Shown here in pieces: positions 1 to 11,333 of a stretch of 64,000 nucleotides of DNA; position 1 is the first letter of the stretch; each line of letters starts with the position of its first letter. Location of the stretch: contig JAHFPV010000002.1 in NCBI GenBank assembly GCA_023266575.1, positions 186,001 to 250,000 of the forward strand, given 5' to 3'. A program made the translations under genes and the position numbers. Under the pieces are notes generated by a model that saw only the letters and a list, made by a program, of their open reading frames with translations, did no database searches and was not told the origin of the DNA. The stretch is from Sphingobium sp. GTDB lineage: Bacteria; Pseudomonadota; Alphaproteobacteria; Sphingomonadales; Sphingomonadaceae.

Positions 1-264
1 CGCTTCAACCTGTTGCGCCGCCGGATCGGCGCGATTTCGCAAAAGATGCTGTCCCAGACATTGAAGAGCCTGGAGCGCGACGGGCTGGTCAGCCGCGCCG
101 CCTTTGCCACCGTGCCGGTGACGGTGGAATATCGGCTGACCCCGCTGGCAGGCGGGCTGATCGGCATATTGGACCAGATTACCGGTTGGGCCGAAACCCA
201 TGTCGGCGACATCATGGCCGCCCGGCGCGCGCATGATGCGGGGATGGAGGCGATGGCAGCTTAG
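1..264 (+). CDS. HxlR-family transcriptional regulator, 5' partial
   Basis: C-terminal 87 residues of a winged-helix regulator; the gene begins before the window, and the frame is open from base 1. The segment reading RFNLLRRRIGAISQKML followed by LKSLERDGLVSR is typical of the HxlR/MarR-like wing region, where a 'LRRxIxGIS(Q/H)KML' stretch precedes the recognition helix and wing. Such proteins are small cytoplasmic DNA-binding regulators that often respond to reactive electrophiles, but the ligand and target cannot be told from this fragment. It converges on ligA, with a long inverted repeat between them. Confidence 0.85.
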   Translation, partial: RFNLLRRRIGAISQKMLSQTLKSLERDGLVSRAAFATVPVTVEYRLTPLAGGLIGILDQITGWAETHVGDIMAARRAHDAGMEAMAA

Positions 265-281
265 GATCGCTCAAACCACCT

Positions 282-348
282 CCGTTCGTTTCGAGCGAAG
301 TCGAGAAACCGACGCGCGACGTTTCTCGACTTCGCTCGAAACGAACGG
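282..348. repeat. 28-bp perfect inverted repeat between convergent genes
   Basis: Two 28-base arms (282-309 and 321-348) are exact reverse complements around an 11-base loop. The core shares the GAGCGAAGTCGA word with the palindromes at 9207, 19328 and 22866, so this is probably a member of the same dispersed repeat family. It sits between the stop codons of the HxlR gene and ligA, where it could end transcription from both sides. There is no T run, so a classical intrinsic terminator is not shown. Confidence 0.8.
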
Positions 349-357
349 CTGTTGGTT

Positions 358-2965
<2,608 letters not shown>

Positions 2966-2994
2966 GATTTTTCCTCTGCCATCTCATTGTCCGT

Positions 2995-3056
2995 GTTCCC
3001 GTGCAGGCGGGAACCCAGTTCGGCGCGTGGGACTGGGTTCCCGCCTGCGCGGGAAC
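2995..3056. repeat. 25-bp inverted repeat (CGCCTGCGCGGG family)
   Basis: The left arm (2995-3019) and right arm (3032-3056) are reverse complements with one mismatch around a 12-base loop. Each arm itself contains the short palindrome GCGCAGGCGGG. It lies just downstream of recN on the minus strand and upstream of the ABM gene. Confidence 0.85.
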
Positions 3057-3063
3057 ACCGGCG

Positions 3064-4728
3064 CTAAACCCGCTCCAGCAGCCGTTCCGCCTGCGCCCGC
3101 GCTTCGGCGGTAATCTCCGCACCCGACAGCATCCGCGCAATCTCCTCGCGCCGTTCGTCCTCATCCAGCGCATGAACGCCCGTCCGCGTCACCGTGCCGT
3201 CGCTGGACTTGGCGATCAGCAGATGCCCAGCCCCACGCGCGGCCACCTGCGGGCTGTGGGTGACGACCAATATCTGGTTGCTGCGCGCCAGCCGCGACAA
3301 GCGTTCGCCGATGGCGGACGCCACCGCGCCGCCCACGCCCCGGTCGATTTCATCGAAGATCAGCGTGTCCGCCCCGCCCTGTTCCGCCAGCGCGACCTTC
3401 AGCGCCAGGATGAAGCGCGACAATTCGCCACCGCTAGCGATTTTGGTCAGCGGGGCGAAGGGCGCGCCGGGGTTGGTCGAAATCTCAAACTCGACCCGGT
3501 CCATCCCCTGCCCGCTCCACTGCGCCTCATCGAGCGGCGCGACCACCGTGCGAAACCGCGCGGCGTCGAGCTTCAAGGGTGCCAGCTCCGCCGCGACCGC
3601 CGCGTCCAGCTTGCCGGCAGCCATCTGGCGCTCACCCGACAAAGCCTGCGCGGCGACGCGATAGGCAGCCGCCTTCTGCGCGACATCGGCCTCCAGCGCG
3701 GCGATATGCTCCTCCCCGCCCTCGATCGCGGTCAGGCGCGCGGCCATATCGGCGCACAATTCCGCCAGATCATCGGGCTGCACCTGATGCTTGCGCGCCA
3801 GCCCGCGCAGGTCGAACAAGCGGGTTTCGATATCGTCCAGCCGGGCGGGATCGAAGCTCAAGGCCTCCGCCACCTCGGCCAGCCGGTCCTCCGCCTCGCC
3901 CGCCTCCACCACTGCGCGGTCCAGCGCCTCCAGCACGGCGGCCAGTCGCTCATCCTCCGCCGCGATCCGGTCCAGCCGCCGCGCCGCCTGCCGCAACTGG
4001 GCAAGGCCACCATCAGAGCCGGTCAGGCAATCGGCGATCGCCGACAGATCGTCGGTCAGGCGCGCGCCCTTCTGCATCGACGCGCGCTCTTCCGCCAGCG
4101 TCGCCTCCTCACCCGGCTGCGCCCCGAAGCGGGTGAGTTCATCGACAGCATGGGCCAGATAATCCCGGTCGCGCGCGGCGGTATCGACGGTCGCCCGCGC
4201 CTCAGCCAACGCACTCGCCGCCTTGCGCCAAGCGCCATATGCCGCGCCGACCGCGCCCGCATCGCAGCGGCCATAAGCGTCGAGCAGCGCCCGATGCCCC
4301 CGCGCATTGAGCAGCCCACGATCATCATGCTGGCCATGAATTTCCACCAGGCACCCGCCCAGCTCCCGCAGCAATGCCGCCGAACAGGCCGAATCATTGA
4401 CGAAAGCGCGGCTGCCGCCATCAGCCTTCACCGTGCGGCGAATGAGCAGCGGTTCGCCCGGCTCCATGTCGATGCCATTATCGGCCAGCAGCATCGCGGC
4501 GCGATGGTCGGCGGGCGGTGGGTCGAACGTCGCGGTGACGCTGGCCTGCGCCTCGCCATTGCGGACGAGGCCACTGTCGGCGCGCGCGCCCAGCGCCAGC
4601 CCCAGCGAATCGAGCAGGATCGATTTGCCCGCGCCCGTCTCCCCGGTCAGCACGGACAGGCCCGCCCCGAAATCCAGGTCCAGCGCCTCGATCAACACGA
4701 CATTGCGGATGGACAAAGCGCTCAGCAT
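3064..4728 (-). CDS. recN: DNA repair protein RecN
   Basis: 554-residue SMC-like ATPase involved in double-strand break repair. Walker A GETGAGKS lies at residues 29-36, just after the N-terminal SIRNVVLIE stretch. A long helical/coiled-coil middle follows, and the C-terminal half has the ABC signature (SGGELSRF) and Walker B (TLIFDEIDRGVGG). Length and both nucleotide-binding halves match the family. It starts 51 bases after bamD, so the two are probably co-transcribed, as in many alphaproteobacteria. Confidence 0.97.
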   Translation of the reverse strand: MLSALSIRNVVLIEALDLDFGAGLSVLTGETGAGKSILLDSLGLALGARADSGLVRNGEAQASVTATFDPPPADHRAAMLLADNGIDMEPGEPLLIRRTVKADGGSRAFVNDSACSAALLRELGGCLVEIHGQHDDRGLLNARGHRALLDAYGRCDAGAVGAAYGAWRKAASALAEARATVDTAARDRDYLAHAVDELTRFGAQPGEEATLAEERASMQKGARLTDDLSAIADCLTGSDGGLAQLRQAARRLDRIAAEDERLAAVLEALDRAVVEAGEAEDRLAEVAEALSFDPARLDDIETRLFDLRGLARKHQVQPDDLAELCADMAARLTAIEGGEEHIAALEADVAQKAAAYRVAAQALSGERQMAAGKLDAAVAAELAPLKLDAARFRTVVAPLDEAQWSGQGMDRVEFEISTNPGAPFAPLTKIASGGELSRFILALKVALAEQGGADTLIFDEIDRGVGGAVASAIGERLSRLARSNQILVVTHSPQVAARGAGHLLIAKSSDGTVTRTGVHALDEDERREEIARMLSGAEITAEARAQAERLLERV

Positions 4729-4779
4729 GACGCGCTTCTACCCGTCAATGCACAAAAGGGGAACAGGCAAGAAAGGCGA

Positions 4780-5577
4780 TTACGCCTTGCTGCCATGTTC
4801 CTGCATCAGCTTGTAGCTGCGCTCATACCATTTGGTGCCGGGATAGTTGGCGCCCAGCACGGCGGCGGCCTTGCGCGCTTCGTCGGGGATGCCGAGCGAG
4901 AGATAGGATTCGACCAGCCGCTCCAGCGCTTCGGGCGTGTGCGTCGTGGTCTGGTACTTGTCGATGACGACGCGGAAGCGCAGCGTGGCGGCCAGCCACT
5001 GGCCGCGCCGCTGGTAGAAGCGGCCAATTTCCATTTCCTTGCCGGCCAGATGGTCGTTGACCAGATCGACCTTCAACCGCGCGTCGGCTGCATAGCGGGT
5101 GCCGGGATAGCGGCGGATCAGTTCGCCCAGCGAATCCAGCGCCTGTTGCGTAATCTTCTGGTCGCGGCTGACATCGGCAATCTGCTCATAATAGCAGAGC
5201 GCGATCAGATAATAAGCGTAGGGCGCGTCCTTGTTGCCGGTATGGATCGACAGGAAACGCTGCGATGCCGAGATGGATTCGGCATAGTCGCTGTTCATAT
5301 AGTAGCTGAACGCCGACATCAGCTGCGCCCGGCGCGCCCAGGGCGAATAGGGATGCTGGCGCTCCACCTCGTCAAACAAGGCGGCGGCAAGCTTATACTG
5401 GCCGCGATCGAGCCGCTCCTTGCCGCTATTATAGAGGGTGGACACGTCGCGGGCGACATATTGGGTGTCGGCCTTGTTCTTGGACGTCGCGCAGCCTGCA
5501 AGCAGGGCGGCAAGCAGAAGCGGGGCGGTGGCCGCGCCGATGCGCGTTACAGTTTTCATCAGCATGGGGCGGGTCAT
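4780..5577 (-). CDS. bamD: Outer membrane assembly lipoprotein BamD
   Basis: Lipoprotein of the BAM complex, which inserts beta-barrel proteins into the outer membrane. The start region holds several in-frame candidates (TTG at 5625, ATG at 5577, 5565 and 5559), none with a convincing ribosome site; I use 5577. A hydrophobic signal sequence ends in the lipobox LLAGC. The mature part consists of TPR-like helical repeats (LYNSGKERLDRGQYKLAAALF, then YSPWARRAQLMSAF). It is followed by recN and preceded by the sensor kinase on the same strand. Confidence 0.93.
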   Translation of the reverse strand: MTRPMLMKTVTRIGAATAPLLLAALLAGCATSKNKADTQYVARDVSTLYNSGKERLDRGQYKLAAALFDEVERQHPYSPWARRAQLMSAFSYYMNSDYAESISASQRFLSIHTGNKDAPYAYYLIALCYYEQIADVSRDQKITQQALDSLGELIRRYPGTRYAADARLKVDLVNDHLAGKEMEIGRFYQRRGQWLAATLRFRVVIDKYQTTTHTPEALERLVESYLSLGIPDEARKAAAVLGANYPGTKWYERSYKLMQEHGSKA

Positions 5578-5621
5578 AGCCGAGGGACACGCCGCCGCCA
5601 AGCGGCAGAATGGAGTCACGC

Positions 5622-6641
5622 TCAACAGGCTGTCCGCGCCGGCAGATCGAGCCGCGCCACCGCGCCGCCATTCGCCCCCGGCGTCAGCGAAAAGCGCCCG
5701 CCCAGCTGCACCGCCAGCGCATTGGCGATGCGCAGGCCCAGCGAATCGCTGGCGCCATGTTCAAAGTCCGGGGCAACACCATGGCCGTCATCAACGATGC
5801 GCAGCGCCAGCGCGCCCTGCGCCTCCTCCAGCGTCACGACCACCTTGCCGGGCCGGTCTGGCAGGCCATGCTCTATCGCGTTGCTGACCGATTCCGCCAC
5901 GATCAGCGCCAAGGGCACGGTGATGGACGGCTCGATCGTCAGCCCGTCGGGCGCGGTAACCGCGACATCTATGTCGGTGCGGCCACTGGCCTCCAGCACA
6001 TCGGCGGTCAGCGTGGTCAGGAAGGCGCGGATATCCTGCCCCTGCCCCGACGGATCATAGAGCGCGCGGCTGATCCGGCCGACCAGTCCCAGCCGGGCCG
6101 AGGCATCGTCCAGCGCCTTGCGCGCCACATCATGATCGACATGGCGCCTCTGGAGCGCCAGCATGGCGGCGACGACCTGAAGATTGTTCGACACGCGATG
6201 CTGGAGTTCGTGGAACAGAAGCTCGCGATTTTCCGCCAGCGCCCGGCTGCGTTCGCGCTCCACCGCCAGATGGAAATTGGCGCGCTGCATGAAGTGGATC
6301 AGCAATATGTCGACCACCACCACGCCGGTGTAGAAGAGCATGGCCACGGCCACCGCCGGGTTCATCGCAAAATTGTAGAATGGCGGGATGAAAACATACC
6401 AGGACAGCAGGCCACAAAAGATCGCGGTGAAAATCCCCGGCCTGACCCCGAACAGGAAGGAGGAGAGGATGACCGCCGGAAAGAAAGTGACGAAGGGATA
6501 GCCATTGGGCAGCAAGGGTTCAGCCGCGATGCGCAGCATGAAAGCTCCGCCGCAAAAGAGCAGCGACAAGATGTAGGCATAGGCTGGCCGATCGGGGACG
6601 AGCGGCAGGCGTTCGACAAAGCGCTCATTGCTCCGCTGCAT
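5622..6641 (-). CDS. Membrane sensor histidine kinase (DUF4118, HWE/HisKA_2 type)
   Basis: 339 residues from the ATG at 6641, chosen because a GGGGAA ribosome site precedes it; an ATG at 6662 has none. Several transmembrane helices at about residues 22-120 form a DUF4118-like KdpD-type membrane domain. The phospho-acceptor region HRVSNNLQ carries His148. The ATPase domain has the N-box ESVSNAIEHG, VDDGHG and a SLGLRIANAL G-box. Kinases of this class often act in the alphaproteobacterial general stress response. No response regulator gene is adjacent. It lies between the pnp terminator and bamD. Confidence 0.88.
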   Translation of the reverse strand: MQRSNERFVERLPLVPDRPAYAYILSLLFCGGAFMLRIAAEPLLPNGYPFVTFFPAVILSSFLFGVRPGIFTAIFCGLLSWYVFIPPFYNFAMNPAVAVAMLFYTGVVVVDILLIHFMQRANFHLAVERERSRALAENRELLFHELQHRVSNNLQVVAAMLALQRRHVDHDVARKALDDASARLGLVGRISRALYDPSGQGQDIRAFLTTLTADVLEASGRTDIDVAVTAPDGLTIEPSITVPLALIVAESVSNAIEHGLPDRPGKVVVTLEEAQGALALRIVDDGHGVAPDFEHGASDSLGLRIANALAVQLGGRFSLTPGANGGAVARLDLPARTAC

Positions 6642-6726
6642 GATGTTCCCCAAATGGTCCATCGTTACAGTAGCAGAACTTTAAGCCGATGCCTTGATCG
6701 AAATTAGTCCATTGCGCAGCCGACAT

Positions 6727-6766
6727 AAAAAAGGGGCGCCCGGTTGAACCGGACGCCCCATTTTTT
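6727..6766 (-). terminator. Intrinsic terminator after pnp
   Basis: Read on the minus strand, a GC-rich stem (GGGGCG.CCGG paired with CCGG.CGCCCC, 6733-6759) is followed by six T residues (6727-6732). It lies 22 bases beyond the pnp stop. The plus-strand side also ends in TTTTTT, so it could work both ways. Confidence 0.9.
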
Positions 6767-6788
6767 ATTCGGTTCGTCGGATGGACGA

Positions 6789-9113
6789 TCAATCCTGGGT
6801 CAGGAAGTCGGGCAGGCCGCCCGGTGCCGGGCCGTCATCATTGCCGCCTTCGCTGCGTTCGCGACGCGGGCCACGATCGCCACCATCGCGGCGCGGACCA
6901 CGACCACGATCACCACCTTCGCGACGCGGGCCACGGTCACCACCGCCATCGCGGCGCGGACCACGATCGCCACGGGGTTCGCGCGCTTCACGGGCAGGAC
7001 GGGTATCCTCCAGCTCTGCGCCGGTTTCCTGATCGACGACGCGCATCGACAGGCGAACCTTGCCGCGCGGATCGATTTCCAGAACCTTGACCTTTACTTC
7101 CTGGCCTTCCGACACGACGTCGGTCGGCTTTTCCACGCGCTCATTCTTCATTTCGGAGACGTGGACGAGGCCGTCCTTGCCACCCATGAAGTTCACGAAA
7201 GCCCCGAAATCGACAATGTTGACGACCTTGCCGTCATAAATCTTGCCGACTTCCGCTTCCTGCGTGATGCCCAGGATCCACTTGCGGGCCGCTTCGATCT
7301 GCGCCGGGTCGGACGAGCTGATCTTGATCAGGCCTTCGTCATCAATGTCCACCTTCGCGCCGGTTTCGGCGACGATTTCGCGGATGACCTTGCCACCGGT
7401 GCCGATGACTTCGCGGATCTTCGACTTGTCGATCTGCAACGTCTCGATGCGCGGGGCATGGGCCGACAGCTCGGTGCGGGTCGAGGACAGCGCCTTGCTC
7501 ATTTCGCCAAGGATATGCGCGCGGCCTTCCTTCGCCTGGGTCAGCGCGGCTTCAAAGATTTCGCGCGTGATGCCCGCAATCTTGATGTCCATCTGCATCG
7601 TTGTGATGCCTTCGGACGTGCCGGCCACCTTGAAGTCCATGTCGCCCAGATGATCTTCGTCACCCAGGATGTCGGACAGGACCGCAAAGTCCTTGCCTTC
7701 CAGGATCAGGCCCATGGCGATGCCGGACACGGGGCGCTTCAACGGCACACCGGCGTCCATCATCGAAAGCGAGCCGCCGCAGACGGTCGCCATCGAGGAG
7801 GAACCGTTCGACTCGGTAATGTCGGACAGGACGCGGATCGTGTAGGGGAACTCGTCCTTGCTGGGCAGCACGGGGTGCAGCGCACGCCATGCCAGCTTGC
7901 CATGACCCACTTCACGACGACCCGGCGCGCCGAAGCGGCCGACTTCACCGACCGAATAGGGCGGGAAGTTATAGTGCAGCATGAAGTTTTCATAATGCAG
8001 GCCGGTCAGGCCGTCGATCATCTGCTCGGCGTCCTTGGTGCCCAGCGTGGTGGTGCAGATGGACTGCGTTTCACCGCGCGTGAACAGGGCCGAACCATGG
8101 GTGCGGGGCAGGAAGCCAACCATCGCTTCGATCGGGCGAATCTGCGTGGTGGTGCGGCCGTCGATGCGCTTGCCGTCCTTCAGGATGGCACCGCGCACGA
8201 TTTCCGCTTCCAGCTTCTTGGTCAGCTTGATGCCGGCCATCACGGTCTGGGCGTCCAGGCCGTCGGCGGTGAACTTCGCCTTCGCCTTGGCGCGGGCTTC
8301 GTTCAGCGCGTTCGAGCGGGCCGACTTGTCGGTCAGCTTGTAAGCAGCGGCAATATCCTTGCCGATCAGCTTCTTGAGCTTGGCCTTCAGTTCGACCAGG
8401 TCATCGCTCTTGGCCATGTCCCAGGGATCCTTGGCCGCCTTTTCAGCCAGGCTGATGATGGCGTCGACAATCTTCTTGCTCGCTTCATGCGCGAACAGGA
8501 CGGCGCCCAGCATGATTTCTTCCGACAGCTCTTTCGCTTCGGATTCGACCATCATGACCGCGTCGTAGGTGGCGGCAACGACCAGGTCGAGTTCGCCGGT
8601 CTTTACCTCGTCCAGCGACGGGTTGAGCTGATATTCGCCATCCTTGTAGCCGACGCGCGCCGCGCCGATCGGACCCATGAAGGGGACGCCCGACAGGGTC
8701 AGCGCAGCGGACGCCGCGATCATCGCCACCATGTCCGGCTCGCTTTCGCCATCGAACGACAGCACCTGGGCGATGACGTTGATTTCGTTGTAAAAGCCTT
8801 CGGGGAACAGCGGGCGGATCGGACGGTCGATCAGGCGGGAAACCAGCGTTTCCTTTTCGGTCGCGCCGCGCTCACGCTTGAAAAAGCCACCGGGGATACG
8901 GCCGGCGGCGGAATATTTTTCCTGATAGTGAACGGTCAGCGGGAAGAAATCCTGGCCTTCCTTCACGCTCTTGGCGGCGGTCACGGCGCACAGCACCACG
9001 GTTTCGCCATAGGTGGCCAGCACGGCGGCGTCAGCCTGGCGTGCGATACGGCCGGTTTCGAGGGTCAGCGTCTTGCCGGCCAGCTCGATCGATACTTTCT
9101 TGACATCAAACAT
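6789..9113 (-). CDS. pnp: Polyribonucleotide nucleotidyltransferase (PNPase)
   Basis: 774-residue trimeric 3'-5' exoribonuclease that degrades RNA phosphorolytically. The start at 9113 is preceded by GAAGGA; the longer open frame upstream is not needed. Two RNase PH-like domains are followed by a KH domain ([17 protein letters not shown]) and an S1 domain ([21 protein letters not shown]). The last ~60 residues form an unusual arginine/glycine/aspartate tail of imperfect GGDRGPRRD repeats, ending in GLPDFLTQD. It follows rpsO across a gap with a terminator-like hairpin and a palindromic repeat. Confidence 0.97.
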   Translation of the reverse strand: MFDVKKVSIELAGKTLTLETGRIARQADAAVLATYGETVVLCAVTAAKSVKEGQDFFPLTVHYQEKYSAAGRIPGGFFKRERGATEKETLVSRLIDRPIRPLFPEGFYNEINVIAQVLSFDGESEPDMVAMIAASAALTLSGVPFMGPIGAARVGYKDGEYQLNPSLDEVKTGELDLVVAATYDAVMMVESEAKELSEEIMLGAVLFAHEASKKIVDAIISLAEKAAKDPWDMAKSDDLVELKAKLKKLIGKDIAAAYKLTDKSARSNALNEARAKAKAKFTADGLDAQTVMAGIKLTKKLEAEIVRGAILKDGKRIDGRTTTQIRPIEAMVGFLPRTHGSALFTRGETQSICTTTLGTKDAEQMIDGLTGLHYENFMLHYNFPPYSVGEVGRFGAPGRREVGHGKLAWRALHPVLPSKDEFPYTIRVLSDITESNGSSSMATVCGGSLSMMDAGVPLKRPVSGIAMGLILEGKDFAVLSDILGDEDHLGDMDFKVAGTSEGITTMQMDIKIAGITREIFEAALTQAKEGRAHILGEMSKALSSTRTELSAHAPRIETLQIDKSKIREVIGTGGKVIREIVAETGAKVDIDDEGLIKISSSDPAQIEAARKWILGITQEAEVGKIYDGKVVNIVDFGAFVNFMGGKDGLVHVSEMKNERVEKPTDVVSEGQEVKVKVLEIDPRGKVRLSMRVVDQETGAELEDTRPAREAREPRGDRGPRRDGGGDRGPRREGGDRGRGPRRDGGDRGPRRERSEGGNDDGPAPGGLPDFLTQD

Positions 9114-9206
9114 AGTTTTTTCCTTCGCCCGCGTCGGCCCTATTGCCGGGCGGGGCCTTTGGCGGAGCCGGTAAGGCTCCATGGGTGAGGAGTGAACTCC
9201 TCATGT

Positions 9207-9304
9207 CCGTTCGCCCTGAGCGAAGTCGAAGGGCTTAGCTGAGCAGAGGCGAAGCAAACTTCGCTTCGCTCAGTAGAAGGCTTCGACAAGCTCAGCCCGA
9301 ACGG
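9207..9304. repeat. Long palindromic repeat (GTTCGCCCTGAGCGAAG family)
   Basis: The ends CCGTTCGCCCTGAGC and GCTCAGCCCGAACGG are near-perfect reverse complements, and the middle has a second nested palindrome (GAAGCAAACTTCGCTTC region). It is closely similar to 22866-22964 and to the shorter 19328-19405. It lies in the rpsO-pnp gap and could affect processing of the message. Confidence 0.85.
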
Positions 9305-9373
9305 TGTGGGGAAATGTCCCCCATATCATGAGCGCCGTGCCGAATTGCCCGACGCCATGTTTCAGAATCAGAA

Positions 9374-9394
9374 ACGGCCCCGCATGGGGGCCGT
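9374..9394 (-). terminator. Hairpin after rpsO, terminator-like
   Basis: A perfect 8-bp stem, ACGGCCCC/GGGGCCGT, with a CATGC loop lies 17 bases after the rpsO stop. On the minus strand it is followed by TTCTGATTCTG, a weak T-rich tract. It may act as a partial terminator or an RNA-processing hairpin between rpsO and pnp. Confidence 0.6.
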
Positions 9395-9411
9395 CCCGTT
9401 GAAGGTCTGCG

Positions 9412-9681
9412 TTACTTGCGCAGGCCCAGCTTGGCGATCAGGTCGGTGTAGCGCGCCTGATCCTTCTTCTTGAGATAGTCCAGCAGCGAACGACGCTTGT
9501 TGACCATCATCAGCAGACCACGACGGCTGTGATTATCCTTGTGGTGACCCTTGAAATGCTCGGTCAGGTTGGTGATCCGCTCGGTCAGGATCGAAACCTG
9601 GACCTCTGGCGAACCCGTGTCACCCTCAGCGCGGGCATATTCCTTGATCAGCGCTTCCTTGCGCTCGGCAGTAATCGTCAT
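9412..9681 (-). CDS. rpsO: 30S ribosomal protein S15
   Basis: 89 residues, the standard length for S15, which binds 16S rRNA in the central domain of the small subunit. The family pattern is complete: [32 protein letters not shown], then [10 protein letters not shown]. Its ATG directly follows the truB stop codon with no gap, which suggests translational coupling. The truB-rpsO-pnp order is the common bacterial arrangement. Confidence 0.98.
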   Translation of the reverse strand: MTITAERKEALIKEYARAEGDTGSPEVQVSILTERITNLTEHFKGHHKDNHSRRGLLMMVNKRRSLLDYLKKKDQARYTDLIAKLGLRK

Positions 9682-10719
9682 TTAGTCGTCATCCTTCGAC
9701 ATCAGGTTGAAACCGCGCACCACGATGATCTCGCGATCATCCGACCGGACCAGCGCGACGGGAATAGTCCCGTCCATCGCCAGATACAGGCCGGTGGTGG
9801 CAATGATCCCGGTCAGAACCTTCCCCTGTCGGAGCATCAGGGCCTGATCGGGAGAGACGGGGAGAGCCGGGATGTCGTCCAGCCCCGCCGTCAGCGGCAG
9901 CATAAGGCTACCGATGGCGCGCTCGTTAGCAGCATGGCGCAATTTGTCCAGCGAAATCGCGGAATCCAGCGTGAACGGCCCAGCCTTGATACGGCGGAGC
10001 ATGGTGACATGCCCGACCGTCCCCAGCGCCAGCGCAATGTCGCGGGCAAGCGAGCGGATATAGGTGCCTTTGGAGACATGGGCGCGCAGGGTGATGGCCT
10101 CAATCCTCTCCCCTTGGGGGAGAGGATATGAAGGCTTGGCAGCTTGCTGCCTAGCCGCAGTTGGAGAGGGGGTTAGCGCACCCTCCCCCTCTCCAAGCTG
10201 CGCTAGCCCGCCATGCGGGCAAGCTGCGCTATCCTCTCCCCCGTGGGGCGAGGAGATTTGCAGCCCATACACCGTCACCCCGCGCACCTTCATCTCCACA
10301 TCCGCCCCCGCCCGCGCCAGATCATAGGCGCGCTGGCCGTCGATCAGGATGGCGCTATAGGCGGGCGGCACCTGTTCGATCGGGCCGGTGAAGCGCGGCA
10401 GCACCGCCTCCACTTGCCCCCATGTCGGTCGCACATCGCTGGTCGCGATCACCGCGCCTTCCAGGTCGAGCGTGTCGGTCTGCGCCCCGAACGCGATCGT
10501 GAAATCATAAATCTTGTCGCTGTCGAGCATCCGCCCGGCAAGCTTGGTCGCCTCGCCGATCGCGATCGGCAGCACGCCTGTCGCCAGCGGATCGAGCGTG
10601 CCGCCATGGCCGACCTTGCACTTGCCCGCCCCGCTGTCGCGCAGTGCGCGCTTGACCGCGCTGACCGCCTGGGTGGAGCCAAGGCCATGGGGTTTGTCGA
10701 GGATGATCCAGCCATGCAT
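9682..10719 (-). CDS. truB: tRNA pseudouridine(55) synthase TruB, with in-frame repeat insertion
   Basis: Makes pseudouridine 55 in the T-loop of tRNAs. The catalytic motif GGTLDPLATG (Asp43) and the later SKGTYIRSLARD segment are intact. At 345 residues it is longer than usual. Residues about 156-205, rich in Gly, Ala, Pro and Gln, interrupt the chain between YGLQI and EAITLRAHVSKG and coincide with a palindromic repeat in the DNA (10101-10254). The reading frame is kept, so the protein may still work with an exposed loop. The gene sits between tdk and rpsO. Confidence 0.95.
   Translation of the reverse strand: MHGWIILDKPHGLGSTQAVSAVKRALRDSGAGKCKVGHGGTLDPLATGVLPIAIGEATKLAGRMLDSDKIYDFTIAFGAQTDTLDLEGAVIATSDVRPTWGQVEAVLPRFTGPIEQVPPAYSAILIDGQRAYDLARAGADVEMKVRGVTVYGLQISSPHGGEDSAACPHGGLAQLGEGEGALTPSPTAARQQAAKPSYPLPQGERIEAITLRAHVSKGTYIRSLARDIALALGTVGHVTMLRRIKAGPFTLDSAISLDKLRHAANERAIGSLMLPLTAGLDDIPALPVSPDQALMLRQGKVLTGIIATTGLYLAMDGTIPVALVRSDDREIIVVRGFNLMSKDDD
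10101..10254. repeat. Palindromic element inserted inside truB
   Basis: About 150 bases with nested inverted repeats: CTCTCCCC-GGGGGAGAG at the left end, a central TTGGAGAGGGGG/CCCCCTCTCCAA pair, and CTCTCCCCCGTGGGGCGAG at the right end. The left half resembles the intergenic element at 39785-39862 (CTCCCC..GGGGAGA-GGATA, then TTGGA-AGAGGGGGTT). It has no stop codon in the truB frame and codes for about 50 extra residues. Confidence 0.85.
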
Positions 10720-10751
10720 GGACGCGCGCCTACACGGCGGCAGGCCGCTTG

Positions 10752-11330
10752 TCAGCCGCCCATCTGTTCCCGATAATGGCGACGGCAGAGCGCGACATAG
10801 CGGTCATTGCCGCCAATCTGCGTCTGCGCGCCATCGCGCACCGCGTCGCCCCGCCCGTCCACGCGCAGGTTCATCGTCGCCTTGCGCCCGCAATCACACA
10901 CTGTCTTGATCTCGCTCAGCGTGTCCGCCAGCCCCAGCAGATGGGCGCTGCCCTCAAATAATTCCCCGCGAAAATCGGTGCGCAGGCCATAGCATAGCAC
11001 CGGAATGTTGAGGTCGTCACACAGCCGCGCGATCTGCCACACCTGATCGCGGGTCAGGAACTGCGCTTCGTCGATCAGAACGCAGGACAGGGGCGTCGCC
11101 TCATGCTGGCGCGCGACAGCAGCGAAAATATCGACCGCCGGATCGAACAGATGCGCGTCCGTCTCCAGCCCGATGCGCGACGCTATGCGACCATGCCCAA
11201 AGCGATCGTCGATCGCGGCGGTCCACAGCATCGTCGCCATGCCGCGCTCACGATAGTTGAAGCTCGATTGCAGCAGCGTCGCGGATTTGCCCGCATTCAT
11301 CGAGCTATAGTAGAAATAGAGCTTGGCCAT
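10752..11330 (-). CDS. tdk: Thymidine kinase
   Basis: 192-residue type II thymidine kinase, which phosphorylates thymidine in the salvage pathway. The P-loop SSMNAGKS is at residues 9-16. The DEAQFL motif, the lasso region and C-terminal zinc cysteines (VCDCGRKA, CRRHY) are present. It starts just before the truB end of the block and stands between the alpha/beta hydrolase and truB, genes it is not functionally tied to. Confidence 0.96.
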   Translation of the reverse strand: MAKLYFYYSSMNAGKSATLLQSSFNYRERGMATMLWTAAIDDRFGHGRIASRIGLETDAHLFDPAVDIFAAVARQHEATPLSCVLIDEAQFLTRDQVWQIARLCDDLNIPVLCYGLRTDFRGELFEGSAHLLGLADTLSEIKTVCDCGRKATMNLRVDGRGDAVRDGAQTQIGGNDRYVALCRRHYREQMGG

Positions 11331-11333
11331 GGC

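Noticed and set aside
3001-6060. Long open frame on the plus strand opposite recN and bamD
   Set aside because: It is antisense to well-supported genes and has an Arg/Gln/Gly-rich composition with no motif; high GC leaves such frames open by chance.
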